Shown: positions 53,357-63,165 of the stretch, in pieces
Numbering within the stretch: position 1 is the first letter of the stretch
How the letters are laid out: every line of letters begins with the position of its first letter
Source of the DNA: Flavobacterium orientale
Lineage (GTDB): Bacteria > Bacteroidota > Bacteroidia > Flavobacteriales > Flavobacteriaceae
Assembly (NCBI RefSeq): GCF_014638005.1
Contig: NZ_BMFG01000009.1
Coordinates: 60,444-124,443 of the forward strand
Direction of reading: 5' to 3'
DNA length: 64,000 nt
Program-made: the position numbers and the translations under genes
Notes under the pieces: model-generated
What the model saw: the letters and a program-made list of their open reading frames with translations, nothing else
Told to the model about the DNA's origin: nothing
The model's database searches: none

Positions 53357-56300
53357 ATGAAAAAGATTCTTTTAGTATTCACTGCATTCTTGTTTTATTC
53401 AAGTTTTGCTCAGGTAACTAATACCATTGATATTCAATGGGAGACAGATAATTTTATAAACTTTGACTCTTATAAAATTAAAGTTCCACATTTTCAATTG
53501 AATAATTTCTATTTTGATGAAGGGTCAAATGAAATCTTTTTTAATCAAAAAATTACAGTTGAAAACACTTTTGATGAAAACAATATTAGAGTTATCAATG
53601 TAACTTATGAGCCAATATCCGAAGCTGATTTAGGAGTATTGAACCAATCTAAAATACCTTCTTCAATAAATTTTGAAGTTAAAAATAGTAGAGGAAGAGA
53701 TGTAAATTATGCTTTTATTCAATTTTCACCAATTGTAAAAAACAATAATTCTTATAGAAAAGTTACTTCGATAACTTATAGTTTCAACTTCTCCAATTCG
53801 CAAAGAAATCAAACAGAAGCGGTTTCTGACTATCTTGGAATAAGAAATTCAGTTTTAAGCACAGGCGAATGGTATCGCTTTTATGTAGAAAAATCTGGTG
53901 TTTATAGAATTTCAAGAAGTTTTTTAGCACAATTGGGAATGAATACCAATACAGATCCAAGAAAAATTAAAATTTATGGTAATGGAGGAAGAATGCTTCC
54001 GTTATTAAATAGTGAAGAATATCCAATAGACTTAGAAGAAAATGCTATACAATTTATAGGTGAAGAAGATGGCGTTTTTGATACAAATGATTACATCCTT
54101 TTTTATGCCGAAGGCGTTGAAAACTGGAATCAAGAAAGTTTAACAAATTTAAATCTTTATGATTCTAAATCCTATTATTATGTGACTTCCTCTGGCGGTG
54201 ATGGAAAAAGAATTCAAAACAGTAACGAACCCGTAGGCGATCCAACACTTATTATTTCAAAATTTAATGATTACCAATTTTTTGAAAAAGACGATATCAA
54301 TATCGGAAGATTAGGCAGGATTTGGCATGGAAGTCCATTTTCATTTCAGAGCTCTCAAGAATATCAATTTAACTTTCCAAATATTGATACTTCTGTTCCA
54401 TTACAAATTTCATTTTCTGCAGCAGCAGAAGCATTTGTTGCTACGTCAATGAGTCTTAGTTTAAATGGGTTAAATATCCAAACTTTTAATTTCAATCCCG
54501 TAATTCCAACTTCAAGTATAATTTTTGATAGTATATTTACAACATTTACAGCAACTGCTCCTTCTCCAAACATTACATTTCAAGTAACTTACAATAATAA
54601 CGGAGTCCCCACTGCAAGAGGATATTTAAATTACATTAATATTAGTGCGGTCAGAAACTTAGCTGGAATTGGCAAACAATTTGAATTTAAAAACAATCAA
54701 GTTGCCTCGCAAATTGGAATTGGCGAATATCAAATCACCAATGCCAATGGCATTTCTCATGTATGGGATATTACAGATCGATTTAATGTTAGTAGTTATG
54801 CTAACAACAATCAATCTGTTTTTACATTCAAAACAAATTTGGGTGATGAGCGAAAATTTATTGCACTTGACCCATCCGATTTTTTCATTCCAAGAAGAGA
54901 CCCTCAATCTAAAGTTGTCAATCAAAACCTGAAAGGAACTATTTTCAATAATAACACGGGTCAATTTTCAGACATTGATTATTTAATAATAACGCCTTCC
55001 AATCTTATTCAACCTGCAGATAAACTAGCTAATTTCCACAGAAATTATTCAAATTTAAATGTTAAAGTAGTTCCATTGGATTTAATCTACCAAGAGTTTT
55101 CTTCAGGCAAACAAGATGTTGCGGCAATTCGTAATTTTATCAGATATGTATATTTGAATGCTTCTACACCTGCAAAAAGAGTGAAATATGTAAATCTTTT
55201 TGGCGACACTTCTTTTGATTATAAAGATAGAATTCCTGACAATACTAACATCACTCCTATTTTTCATTCCTTAAACAGTAATAATTTATTAAGTTCGACT
55301 ATGTCAGATGACTTTTTTGCCATGATGGATGAAAATGAAGGCAGAATGTTATCATCTGCAGACATTATGGATATTGCTGTTGGAAGGATGTTAGTTGACA
55401 ATACAACACAAGCTTATCAAATGGTAGATAAAGTAATTGAATATCATGATATCAAATCTTACGGCAGATGGCGGAATAATTTCACTCTTATTTCAGACGA
55501 TGTTGATGAAGCATGGGAAGTAGATATACAACAACAGCTTGATAATTTAGGAAATGATATTGGATTTCAGAAACCCGGAGTAAACGTAATTAAAATCCAT
55601 ACCGATTCCTATGTTCAAGAAACATCGGCTGGTGGCCAACGTTATCCAAAAGCTAAAGAAGATGTTATTAATGCTTTTAATCAGGGCTCACTCGTGTTTA
55701 ATTATTTTGGACATGGAGGTGAAGAAGTTTTAGCCAAAGAACGTATTTTCGAAAAAACAGATGCCCAAAATTTAAACAACCAATACAAGTACCCATTATT
55801 TGTTACTGTAACTTGTGAGTTTACAAGATTTGACAATCCTTATCGTCCAACTGCAGGAGAATATACTTATTGGAATCCTAAAGGCGGAGCAATTTCGTTA
55901 ATAACTACAACCAGAAGAATTGGTGTTACAACAGGTCAAAATATAAATAATTTTTTAGCTTCCTTCTTATATGGATTCAACTCCAATGAAGACATCACTA
56001 TTTCGGAGGCTTTAAGAATGTCTAAAAATGCTTATGGACCTCAAACTTTAATGGTTTTTTATGTTGGTGATCCTGCTTTAAAACTGGCAATTCCAAAACC
56101 TAAAGTTGTTTTAACCCACATCAATAATGAACCTAGTGAAACTTCAGAGTTTATTTTTAAAGCTTTAAGTCCAGTTACTTTAACGGGCGAAGTAAGAGAC
56201 CCAAATACCGATTTATTGATAAATAATTTTAATGGCGATTTAGCGGTTCAAATATTTGATAAAGAAATCAACCGAACCACATTAGGAAATGATAATGTAT

Positions 56301-57202
56301 CAGTTGGAGGTCAGTTGCTAACTATGAACTTTACCACCTTAGGCGAAACCATTTTCAGAGGAAATGCTTCAATAAACAACGGAAAGTTTGAATTTAGTTT
56401 TGTGGTTCCGAGAGACATTACAATTCCTGTTGGAAATGGTAGAATTAGTTTTTATGCCAAAACCGAACAACCCTTTTTGCAAGATAAATCAGGATATAAC
56501 ACAACAATAAAAGTTGGGGGTATAAACGAAAATGCTCCTGTTGACAATACCGGCCCAACTGTTAGATTATACATGAATGATGAAACCTTTATTTCAGGCG
56601 GAATTACAGATGAAAACCCAATATTTTTAGCTTTTTTAGAAGATGAGAACGGAATTAATACAGCAAGCGGAATTGGTCATGATATTGTTGCCATTTTAGA
56701 TGGAGATGAATCAAATCCATATATTTTAAATGATTATTATGAAACCGAATTAGACGATTATACCAAAGGCAAAGTTCGTTTCCCGTTCCGAAATTTAGCA
56801 AAAGGCTTACATACCATTACTTTTAGAGCATGGGACGTTTACAACAATCCTGTTACGGCAGAAATTCAATTTATAGTTGTGGGAGATGAAACTGTTACTT
56901 TAACAAACGTACTTAATTATCCAAATCCATTTGTAAATTACACTCAATTTTGGTTCACACACAATAAACCATTTGAACCACTAGATGTTCAAGTTCAAAT
57001 TATGACAATAACGGGAAAGATTGTAAAAACCATTAATCAATCGGTTGCTACTGAAGGTTTTTTATCAAGAGAAATAACCTGGGATGGGAAAGATGATTTT
57101 GGTGATAAAATTGGAAAAGGAGTTTATATTTATAAGCTAACCGTTAAATCAAATGTCACAAATAAGAAAACCGAAAAAATAGAAAAACTTGTTATACTTT
57201 AA
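53357..57202 (+). CDS. porU: Type IX secretion sortase PorU
   Basis: A 1,281-aa C25 (gingipain-like) cysteine peptidase that cleaves T9SS cargo C-terminal domains at the outer membrane and links the cargo to anchor lipid. Signal peptide 1-18 (LFYSSFAQ). The His-Cys pair is H786 in YFGHGGEEVL and C820 in VTCEFTRFDNP. A beta-domain follows and the C-terminus (about 1195-1281) itself resembles a sorting domain (LNYPNPFVNYTQFWF ... KTEKIEKLVIL). I start at 53357; 13 more in-frame codons upstream overlap the promoter. porV follows 39 bases later. Confidence 0.94.
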   Translation: MKKILLVFTAFLFYSSFAQVTNTIDIQWETDNFINFDSYKIKVPHFQLNNFYFDEGSNEIFFNQKITVENTFDENNIRVINVTYEPISEADLGVLNQSKIPSSINFEVKNSRGRDVNYAFIQFSPIVKNNNSYRKVTSITYSFNFSNSQRNQTEAVSDYLGIRNSVLSTGEWYRFYVEKSGVYRISRSFLAQLGMNTNTDPRKIKIYGNGGRMLPLLNSEEYPIDLEENAIQFIGEEDGVFDTNDYILFYAEGVENWNQESLTNLNLYDSKSYYYVTSSGGDGKRIQNSNEPVGDPTLIISKFNDYQFFEKDDINIGRLGRIWHGSPFSFQSSQEYQFNFPNIDTSVPLQISFSAAAEAFVATSMSLSLNGLNIQTFNFNPVIPTSSIIFDSIFTTFTATAPSPNITFQVTYNNNGVPTARGYLNYINISAVRNLAGIGKQFEFKNNQVASQIGIGEYQITNANGISHVWDITDRFNVSSYANNNQSVFTFKTNLGDERKFIALDPSDFFIPRRDPQSKVVNQNLKGTIFNNNTGQFSDIDYLIITPSNLIQPADKLANFHRNYSNLNVKVVPLDLIYQEFSSGKQDVAAIRNFIRYVYLNASTPAKRVKYVNLFGDTSFDYKDRIPDNTNITPIFHSLNSNNLLSSTMSDDFFAMMDENEGRMLSSADIMDIAVGRMLVDNTTQAYQMVDKVIEYHDIKSYGRWRNNFTLISDDVDEAWEVDIQQQLDNLGNDIGFQKPGVNVIKIHTDSYVQETSAGGQRYPKAKEDVINAFNQGSLVFNYFGHGGEEVLAKERIFEKTDAQNLNNQYKYPLFVTVTCEFTRFDNPYRPTAGEYTYWNPKGGAISLITTTRRIGVTTGQNINNFLASFLYGFNSNEDITISEALRMSKNAYGPQTLMVFYVGDPALKLAIPKPKVVLTHINNEPSETSEFIFKALSPVTLTGEVRDPNTDLLINNFNGDLAVQIFDKEINRTTLGNDNVSVGGQLLTMNFTTLGETIFRGNASINNGKFEFSFVVPRDITIPVGNGRISFYAKTEQPFLQDKSGYNTTIKVGGINENAPVDNTGPTVRLYMNDETFISGGITDENPIFLAFLEDENGINTASGIGHDIVAILDGDESNPYILNDYYETELDDYTKGKVRFPFRNLAKGLHTITFRAWDVYNNPVTAEIQFIVVGDETVTLTNVLNYPNPFVNYTQFWFTHNKPFEPLDVQVQIMTITGKIVKTINQSVATEGFLSREITWDGKDDFGDKIGKGVYIYKLTVKSNVTNKKTEKIEKLVIL

Positions 57203-57218
57203 TAATATACTATATTTG
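57189..57218 (+). promoter_or_regulatory. Predicted promoter of porV
   Basis: TTG (57189-57191), a 19-bp spacer and TATATTTG (57211-57218), 24 bases before the porV ATG. The -33 box lies inside the 3' end of porU. It would give porV expression independent of porU. Confidence 0.6.
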
Positions 57219-57241
57219 TTCCACTAATAGCATAAAAAATA

Positions 57242-58438
57242 ATGAAAAAAATTGTTCTTATACTTACTTGCCTGCTTCTAATTCAAGAATCTTTCTCTCA
57301 AGAAAACCAGAGAGTAATTACTACAGGTGTTCCTTTTTTACTAATCGCTGCAGACGCTAGAGCCGCCGGTATGGCTGATGTTGGAGTTGCCACTTCTGCA
57401 GATGCTTATTCTCAACAATGGAATCCTGCAAAATATGCTTTTGCAATAGATAAACAAGGGTTCTCGATGAGTTACACGCCCTATTTAACAGGTTTGGTTA
57501 ATGATATCGCTTTAGCACAAGTCACCTATTATAATAGATTTCAAGAAAGAATGGCATTTGCAGGAAGTTTACGCTATTTTGGTTTGGGTGATATTAACTT
57601 AACTAATCAATTTGGAGAACAACTACAAGTGGTTAGCCCTAATGAACTTGCATTAGATGTATCTTATTCACTAAAATTGAGTGAACGTTTTTCTATGGCA
57701 GTTGCAGGTCGTTACATTCGTTCGCAATTAAAAATTCCGGACGATATTGGTGATGCTTCTGCAGCTAGCTCATTTGCAGTTGATATTGCTGGATTTTATC
57801 AGTCAGAAGAAATAGCATATAATGATTTTAATGGCCGTTGGAGAGCTGGTATTAATTTTCAAAACATGGGTCCAAAAATCAATTATGATAATGATGATAA
57901 CGATTTGAATTCAAATTTTTTACCCGCTAATATGCGGATAGGAACAGGATTCGATTTTATTTTTGATGATTATAATAAAATTGGAGTCAATTTAGAAGTA
58001 ACAAAACTATTAGTACCAACACCACAAACTCCTGCACCTGTTGACTTAAATGGTGACGGAACTATTGACCAATCAGAAATCAATGCTGCTCAAGCTCAAG
58101 CCATTAATGACTATAGAAGCATCGGTTGGGTTTCAGGAATGTTCCAATCATTTGGGGATGCTCCTGATGGTTTTAAAGAAGAATTAAAAGAATTTACATG
58201 GGCCGTTGGTGCTGAATATCTTTATCAAGATGCTTTTGCATTAAGAGCAGGTTATTTTAACGAAAGTGAAGAAAAAGGAGCTCGAAAATTCTTTTCAATT
58301 GGAGCCGGATTCAAATACAACATCGTAATGTTGGATGTGTCCTATTTATTCTCAGCTTCAAAAGTAAGAAATCCATTAGAAAATACTTTGCGATTTTCTC
58401 TTACATTCAATTTCGGAGAAAAGTATGATGAATATTAA
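57242..58438 (+). CDS. porV: Type IX secretion outer-membrane protein PorV
   Basis: A 398-aa beta-barrel that shuttles T9SS cargo from the translocon to PorU. Signal peptide 1-19 (LLLIQESFSQ). The N-terminal LIAADARAAGMADVGVATSADAYSQQWNPAKY motif is diagnostic of PorV, and the rest is amphipathic strands ending in FSLTFNFGEKYDEY. It follows porU; a terminator lies after it. Confidence 0.95.
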   Translation: MKKIVLILTCLLLIQESFSQENQRVITTGVPFLLIAADARAAGMADVGVATSADAYSQQWNPAKYAFAIDKQGFSMSYTPYLTGLVNDIALAQVTYYNRFQERMAFAGSLRYFGLGDINLTNQFGEQLQVVSPNELALDVSYSLKLSERFSMAVAGRYIRSQLKIPDDIGDASAASSFAVDIAGFYQSEEIAYNDFNGRWRAGINFQNMGPKINYDNDDNDLNSNFLPANMRIGTGFDFIFDDYNKIGVNLEVTKLLVPTPQTPAPVDLNGDGTIDQSEINAAQAQAINDYRSIGWVSGMFQSFGDAPDGFKEELKEFTWAVGAEYLYQDAFALRAGYFNESEEKGARKFFSIGAGFKYNIVMLDVSYLFSASKVRNPLENTLRFSLTFNFGEKYDEY

Positions 58439-58456
58439 TCTATCATTATAAATTTA

Positions 58457-58495
58457 AAAAAATCCAAATTTCGAAAATGAAATTTGGATTTTTTT
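58457..58495 (+). terminator. Terminator after porV
   Basis: AATCCAAATTTC pairs with GAAATTTGGATT (12 bp, loop GAAAAT), extended by A and T runs. Confidence 0.88.
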
Positions 58496-58508
58496 TCCAC
58501 TATAAACT

Positions 58509-58991
58509 ATGAAAAAAATTACAATTACGACAGAATTCTCGATTTATGAAAGCAAAGAACAATTGCCTTCAAAAATAAAGGAATTGATGGAAATGGCTAT
58601 TGAAATTAGAAAGAAAGCTTATGCTCCATATTCAAAATTTAGAGTTGGTGCTGCTATTTTATTAGATAATGGAAAAATAGTCTTAGGTTCCAATCAAGAA
58701 AATGCCGCTTATCCTTCCGGACTTTGTGCCGAACGGGTTGCAATATTTCAAGCTGGAGCCATTTATCCTGATGCAAAAATTTTAAAATTAGCCATATCAG
58801 CTACAGCGGATGAAAAACCAGTAACCTCTCCTATTCCACCTTGTGGAGCTTGCCGTCAGTCGATTGCAGAATATGAATTTAAGCAAAATACCCCCATCGA
58901 AATATTTTTTATGGGAGAATCGGGCGAAATTTATAAATCAGATTCGCTGACAAACTTACTTCCTTTAGTTTTTGATAAAAATTTCCTGTAA
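58509..58991 (+). CDS. cdd: Cytidine deaminase
   Basis: Zinc enzyme converting cytidine and deoxycytidine to uridine forms in pyrimidine salvage. The zinc/catalytic motif is CAER in GLCAERVAIFQ with PPCGACRQ. At 160 aa it is the short homotetrameric type with an N-terminal extension of about 25 residues. It begins 14 bases after the porV terminator. Confidence 0.95.
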   Translation: MKKITITTEFSIYESKEQLPSKIKELMEMAIEIRKKAYAPYSKFRVGAAILLDNGKIVLGSNQENAAYPSGLCAERVAIFQAGAIYPDAKILKLAISATADEKPVTSPIPPCGACRQSIAEYEFKQNTPIEIFFMGESGEIYKSDSLTNLLPLVFDKNFL

Positions 58992-59154
58992 ATATTAATC
59001 GTTTACTAAAACGTTATCGTAAATAACTTTTCATAAAGTTTGTCATTTTAAGTCAATTATATTTTTACATCTTACAAGGATGTCTTATTTTTGCTACTCG
59101 CAATTTTTTGCAATACAAACAAATCAAACAAAACAGATTCAAGAAATACAACAA

Positions 59155-60153
59155 ATGAAAAAAATCACCAAAGAAGTTTATCTGCAATGGTATGAAGACA
59201 TGCAGTTTTGGAGAAAATTTGAAGACAAATTAGCTGCCGTTTACATCCAACAAAAAGTGAGAGGGTTTTTACATTTATATAATGGTCAAGAAGCTGTGTT
59301 AGCTGGAGCATTACATGCAATGGACTTGTCTAAAGACAAAATGATTACAGCCTATCGTAACCACGTTCAACCAATTGGAATGGGTGTTGACCCTCGAAAA
59401 GTAATGGCTGAATTATACGGTAAAGTAACTGGAACATCTAAAGGAATGGGTGGTTCTATGCACATTTTTTCTAAAGAACATGGTTTTTATGGCGGTCACG
59501 GAATCGTAGGTGCTCAAATTCCTGTAGGTGCCGGAATGGCATTTGCCGATCAATATTTCAATACAGGCGGAGTAACTTTAACTTATTTTGGTGATGGTGC
59601 TGCTCGTCAAGGTTCTCTTCACGAAGCGTTTAATATGGCAATGTTGTGGAAACTTCCTGTTGTTTTTATTTGTGAAAACAATGGTTACGCAATGGGAACT
59701 TCTGTAGAAAGAACTGCCAATCACACCGATGTTTGGAAACTTGGTTTAGGTTATGAAATGCCTTGCGGACCGGTTGATGGAATGAATCCCGTGAAAGTTG
59801 CCGAAGCAATGCACGAAGCAATCGAAAGAGCTCGTCGCGGAGACGGACCAACTTTCTTAGAAATGAAAACATACCGATATAGAGGTCATTCGATGTCTGA
59901 TGCTCAATTATATCGAACAAAAGATGAAGTGGAAGAATATAAAAAAATCGACCCGATTACGCAAGTTTTAGATATTATCAAAGAAAACAATTACGCCACT
60001 GATGCAGAAATTGAAGCCATTGACGAACGAGTGAAAAACTTAGTTGATGAATGTGAAAAATTTGCAGATGAATCGCCGTTCCCGGAAGTACAACAATTGT
60101 ATGACGTGGTGTACGAACAAGAAAACTATCCTTTTATTCCCCATAAACTATAA
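59155..60153 (+). CDS. pdhA: Pyruvate dehydrogenase E1 component, alpha subunit
   Basis: Alpha subunit of the heterotetrameric E1 (332 aa), decarboxylating pyruvate with thiamine diphosphate. The TPP motif is FGDGAARQG...NN (GDG ... NN), followed by ENNGYAMGTS and the phosphorylation-loop-like RYRGHSMSDAQLYR. I start at 59155 (MKKITKEVY), as 25 upstream in-frame residues do not fit. A -7 box TATTTTTG lies at 59086-59093. It is 5 bases from pdhC. The E1 beta gene is not adjacent. Confidence 0.95.
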   Translation: MKKITKEVYLQWYEDMQFWRKFEDKLAAVYIQQKVRGFLHLYNGQEAVLAGALHAMDLSKDKMITAYRNHVQPIGMGVDPRKVMAELYGKVTGTSKGMGGSMHIFSKEHGFYGGHGIVGAQIPVGAGMAFADQYFNTGGVTLTYFGDGAARQGSLHEAFNMAMLWKLPVVFICENNGYAMGTSVERTANHTDVWKLGLGYEMPCGPVDGMNPVKVAEAMHEAIERARRGDGPTFLEMKTYRYRGHSMSDAQLYRTKDEVEEYKKIDPITQVLDIIKENNYATDAEIEAIDERVKNLVDECEKFADESPFPEVQQLYDVVYEQENYPFIPHKL

Positions 60154-60158
60154 GCAAT

Positions 60159-61814
60159 ATGGCAAAAATTATTAACATGCCACGTTTGAGTGATACAATG
60201 ACTGAAGGAGTTGTAGCAACATGGCTTAAGAAAGTTGGCGATACGGTAAAAGAAGGCGATATTTTAGCCGAAATTGAAACCGACAAAGCAACAATGGAAT
60301 TCGAAGCATTTGATGCAGGAACGTTGTTACACATCGGAATTCAAGAAGGCGAATCAGCACCAGTTGATTCTCTTTTAGCTATTATTGGAAAAGAAGGTGA
60401 AGATATTTCCGGTTTATTAAAAGGAGGAAATTCTGCTAAGACAGAAGAAAAGGAAGCTCCAAAATCAGAAGAAACATCTAAAGTGGAAACTCCAAAAGAA
60501 GAAAATTCTAAAACGGAAGAATCAAAACCAAAAGCATCAGCAGAAATTCCTGCCGGTGTGAAAGTTGTAACTATGCCTCGTTTGAGTGATACAATGACGG
60601 ATGGCACTGTAGCAACTTGGTTAAAAAAAATTGGCGACGCTGTAAAAGAAGGTGATATTCTTGCCGAAATTGAAACAGACAAAGCAACGATGGAATTTGA
60701 ATCATTCAATTCCGGAACATTATTATTCATTGGTGTTCAAGAAGGCCAGTCTGCTCCGGTTGATAGTGTTTTAGCAATCATTGGACCGGAAGGAACAGAT
60801 ATTTCAGGAATTGCCGAAAATTATTCTAAAGGTGGCGAAGCTCCAAAAGCTGAAACCAAATCAGAAGAAACTAAACCCGTAACAGAAAATAAAGAAGAAG
60901 CAACAACTTCAACCGAATCAACAGGAAGAATTTTTGCCTCGCCATTAGCTCGCCAAATTGCTAAAGACAAAGGAATCAACCTTTCTCAAGTAAAAGGTTC
61001 AGGCGAAAATGGAAGAATTGTAAAAAGTGATGTTGAAAACTTTACGCCGTCTGACGCTCCTCAAAAAGCTACACAATCGGAAAATATTTCTCAACCTGCT
61101 GCAGCGATTCAACCATTTGTTCCGACCGGAGAATCATATTCAGAAGAAGTAAAAAATTCGCAAATGCGTAAAACAATTGCTCGTCGTCTTTCTGAATCTA
61201 AATTCACAGCTCCACATTATTACTTAACAATTGAAGTAGCAATGGATGAAGCAATGAAATCCAGAGCAATTATTAATACAGTTCCTGATACAAAAGTGTC
61301 TTTTAATGATATGGTTGTAAAAGCGTGTGCGATGGCATTAAAAAAACATCCACGTGTAAATACACAATGGAAAGATGATGTAACGGTTATCAATCACCAC
61401 GTAAATATTGGTGTTGCAGTTGCTGTAGAAGATGGTTTAGTGGTTCCTGTATTAAAATTTACAGATCAAATGAGTTTAACTCAAATTGGATCTGCGGTGA
61501 AAGATTTAGCCGGAAGAGCTAAAAATAAAAAACTTCAACCTGCCGAAATGGAAGGAAGTACTTTTACCGTTTCTAATTTAGGGATGTTTGGTATAACTGA
61601 ATTTACTTCAATCATTAATCAACCAAACTCAGCTATTCTTTCAGTTGGAGCTATTATAGAAAAACCAGTTGTAAGAGATGGTCAAATCGTTGTGGGCAAT
61701 ACAATGAAAGTAACGTTAGCTTGTGATCACAGAACCGTTGATGGTGCAACGGGAGCTCAATTTCTTCAAACGTTACGAACCTATTTAGAAAACCCGGTGA
61801 CTATGTTAGCATAG
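60159..61814 (+). CDS. pdhC: Dihydrolipoamide acetyltransferase (pyruvate dehydrogenase E2)
   Basis: A 551-aa E2 forming the core of pyruvate dehydrogenase. Two lipoyl domains (residues ~1-85 and ~132-215) have lipoyl lysines K43 and K175 in EIETDKATMEFE; the repeats are nearly identical, also in DNA. Linkers are Lys/Glu/Ser/Pro-rich. The E1/E3-binding domain (about 260-300) starts RIFASPLARQIAKD. The catalytic domain ends with the active-site DHRTVDGA. It follows pdhA; a bidirectional terminator lies after it. Confidence 0.96.
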   Translation: MAKIINMPRLSDTMTEGVVATWLKKVGDTVKEGDILAEIETDKATMEFEAFDAGTLLHIGIQEGESAPVDSLLAIIGKEGEDISGLLKGGNSAKTEEKEAPKSEETSKVETPKEENSKTEESKPKASAEIPAGVKVVTMPRLSDTMTDGTVATWLKKIGDAVKEGDILAEIETDKATMEFESFNSGTLLFIGVQEGQSAPVDSVLAIIGPEGTDISGIAENYSKGGEAPKAETKSEETKPVTENKEEATTSTESTGRIFASPLARQIAKDKGINLSQVKGSGENGRIVKSDVENFTPSDAPQKATQSENISQPAAAIQPFVPTGESYSEEVKNSQMRKTIARRLSESKFTAPHYYLTIEVAMDEAMKSRAIINTVPDTKVSFNDMVVKACAMALKKHPRVNTQWKDDVTVINHHVNIGVAVAVEDGLVVPVLKFTDQMSLTQIGSAVKDLAGRAKNKKLQPAEMEGSTFTVSNLGMFGITEFTSIINQPNSAILSVGAIIEKPVVRDGQIVVGNTMKVTLACDHRTVDGATGAQFLQTLRTYLENPVTMLA

Positions 61815-61837
61815 ATTTAACCGAAGTATATATTTTT

Positions 61838-61868
61838 AAAAAGCGAGTTCAATTTGAGCTCGCTTTTT
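61838..61868. terminator. Bidirectional terminator between pdhC and the GT4 gene
   Basis: AAAAAGCGAG pairs with CTCGCTTTTT (10 bp) around an 11-nt loop with T/A runs at both ends, between convergent genes. Confidence 0.85.
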
Positions 61869-61869
61869 T

Positions 61870-63090
61870 TTATGCTTTATTCTTCTCCTCAATCCACTTT
61901 GCCATATACTTTGTGCTCTGCAAAAAATGATGGATCAATAATAAACCTGTAAAATTTTTATTACGATATTTTTCGAGATTTTTAAATTTATCAGTTAAAA
62001 ATTCTTTAAAAGAATCTTTAAATAAATCTTTCGAAAAACCATTCTTTATAATCTCAAAACCATTCTGTTGAGCTTTCACCCAAATAATTTTATCTTGATA
62101 TAATTCTATAGCCTTTTCAGCAAAATCTTCCGGTGAATCGGTTATAAAACCATTCCACAAAAAATTACCGTTCATTGCTTCAGCACCAATTTCTGAAGTT
62201 ACACTCGTAGTTCCAAACTGCATTGCTTCCAACAATTTCCCTTTAATTCCTGCACCAAAACGGATGGGAGCCAAAAGAACTCTTGCTTTTGAAATCACTT
62301 CAAAAGAACTATCGACTCTTCCGTGAACATAAAAATTCAACTTCGGTTCATGCAACGATTTTATTTTTTGTGTCGGATAGGCTCCGTAAATATGCATCTT
62401 TGCTTCAGGAAACTTTGTAAAAAGCAACGGCCATATTTTCTCTTTCAAATAAACAACCGCATCATGATTGGGAGCGTGAAGAAAATTACCAATGAACATA
62501 AAATCACTTCGTTCTTCAAAGCTTGGTAAATTCAACGTTTCATTTCCCATCCAAATAGGCAAATAAAACATTATAAACGATGGCACTTTAAAATGCGATT
62601 GCAACAACTCTATTTCAAATTCCGAAACCATCAACGTCACATCACAACGGTAAATACTTGCAATTTCTCGCTTAGCCAGATCATTATTCAAATTAAACGG
62701 TTTATTCTTCAAAACTGTCAATCGTCTAGCTTCACGCAAACAATGTAAATCTTCTGAATCCAACATTCGCAAAGCATTCGGACAATGTTCTGCAACCCGC
62801 CATCCAAATTGTTCCTCCGTCATAAATCGATCAAATAAAACTAAATCCGGCTGCAATTCCGACACAAATTCATCAAATGAAGTGCAATTTAATGTTATTT
62901 GCTTTCGGTCAACTTCATACAATTCTTCCGAAAATTCACTTTCCGAAGCCGTACTGGCAAACATAATTTTCCCACCATTTTCCTTAAAAAAAGCAATCAA
63001 CTGCATCATTCGACTTCCCGCTGCAGACGATTTCGGTTCCGGCCACACAAAACCAATAATTAAAATTCGTTTATTTTTCAATGCATTCAT
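61870..63090 (-). CDS. Glycosyltransferase family 4-like protein
   Basis: A 406-aa GT-B glycosyltransferase. The N-terminal Rossmann half opens ILIIGFVWPEPKSSAAG (donor-side GxxWPxP-like turn). The C-terminal half has DFMFIGNFLHAPNHDAV, PEAKMHIYGAYP, then VLLAPIRFGAGIKGKLLEAMQFGTTSVTS, the E-x7-E-like GT4 signature. Substrate unknown; it may act in surface polysaccharide synthesis. The gene is alone on its strand, between pdhC and a MiaE-like gene. Confidence 0.85.
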   Translation of the reverse strand: MNALKNKRILIIGFVWPEPKSSAAGSRMMQLIAFFKENGGKIMFASTASESEFSEELYEVDRKQITLNCTSFDEFVSELQPDLVLFDRFMTEEQFGWRVAEHCPNALRMLDSEDLHCLREARRLTVLKNKPFNLNNDLAKREIASIYRCDVTLMVSEFEIELLQSHFKVPSFIMFYLPIWMGNETLNLPSFEERSDFMFIGNFLHAPNHDAVVYLKEKIWPLLFTKFPEAKMHIYGAYPTQKIKSLHEPKLNFYVHGRVDSSFEVISKARVLLAPIRFGAGIKGKLLEAMQFGTTSVTSEIGAEAMNGNFLWNGFITDSPEDFAEKAIELYQDKIIWVKAQQNGFEIIKNGFSKDLFKDSFKEFLTDKFKNLEKYRNKNFTGLLLIHHFLQSTKYMAKWIEEKNKA

Positions 63091-63165
63091 CCGACTAAAA
63101 TAGGAATAAAAGAGGCAATTCTATTCAAATAAAAAGCATTATTTTTGTATCAAATCACTTGAATT

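Noticed and set aside
60341..60730. 129-residue minus-strand open frame within pdhC
   Set aside because: It is an artefact of the Lys/Glu/Ser/Pro-rich linker and the repeated lipoyl domain read in reverse.
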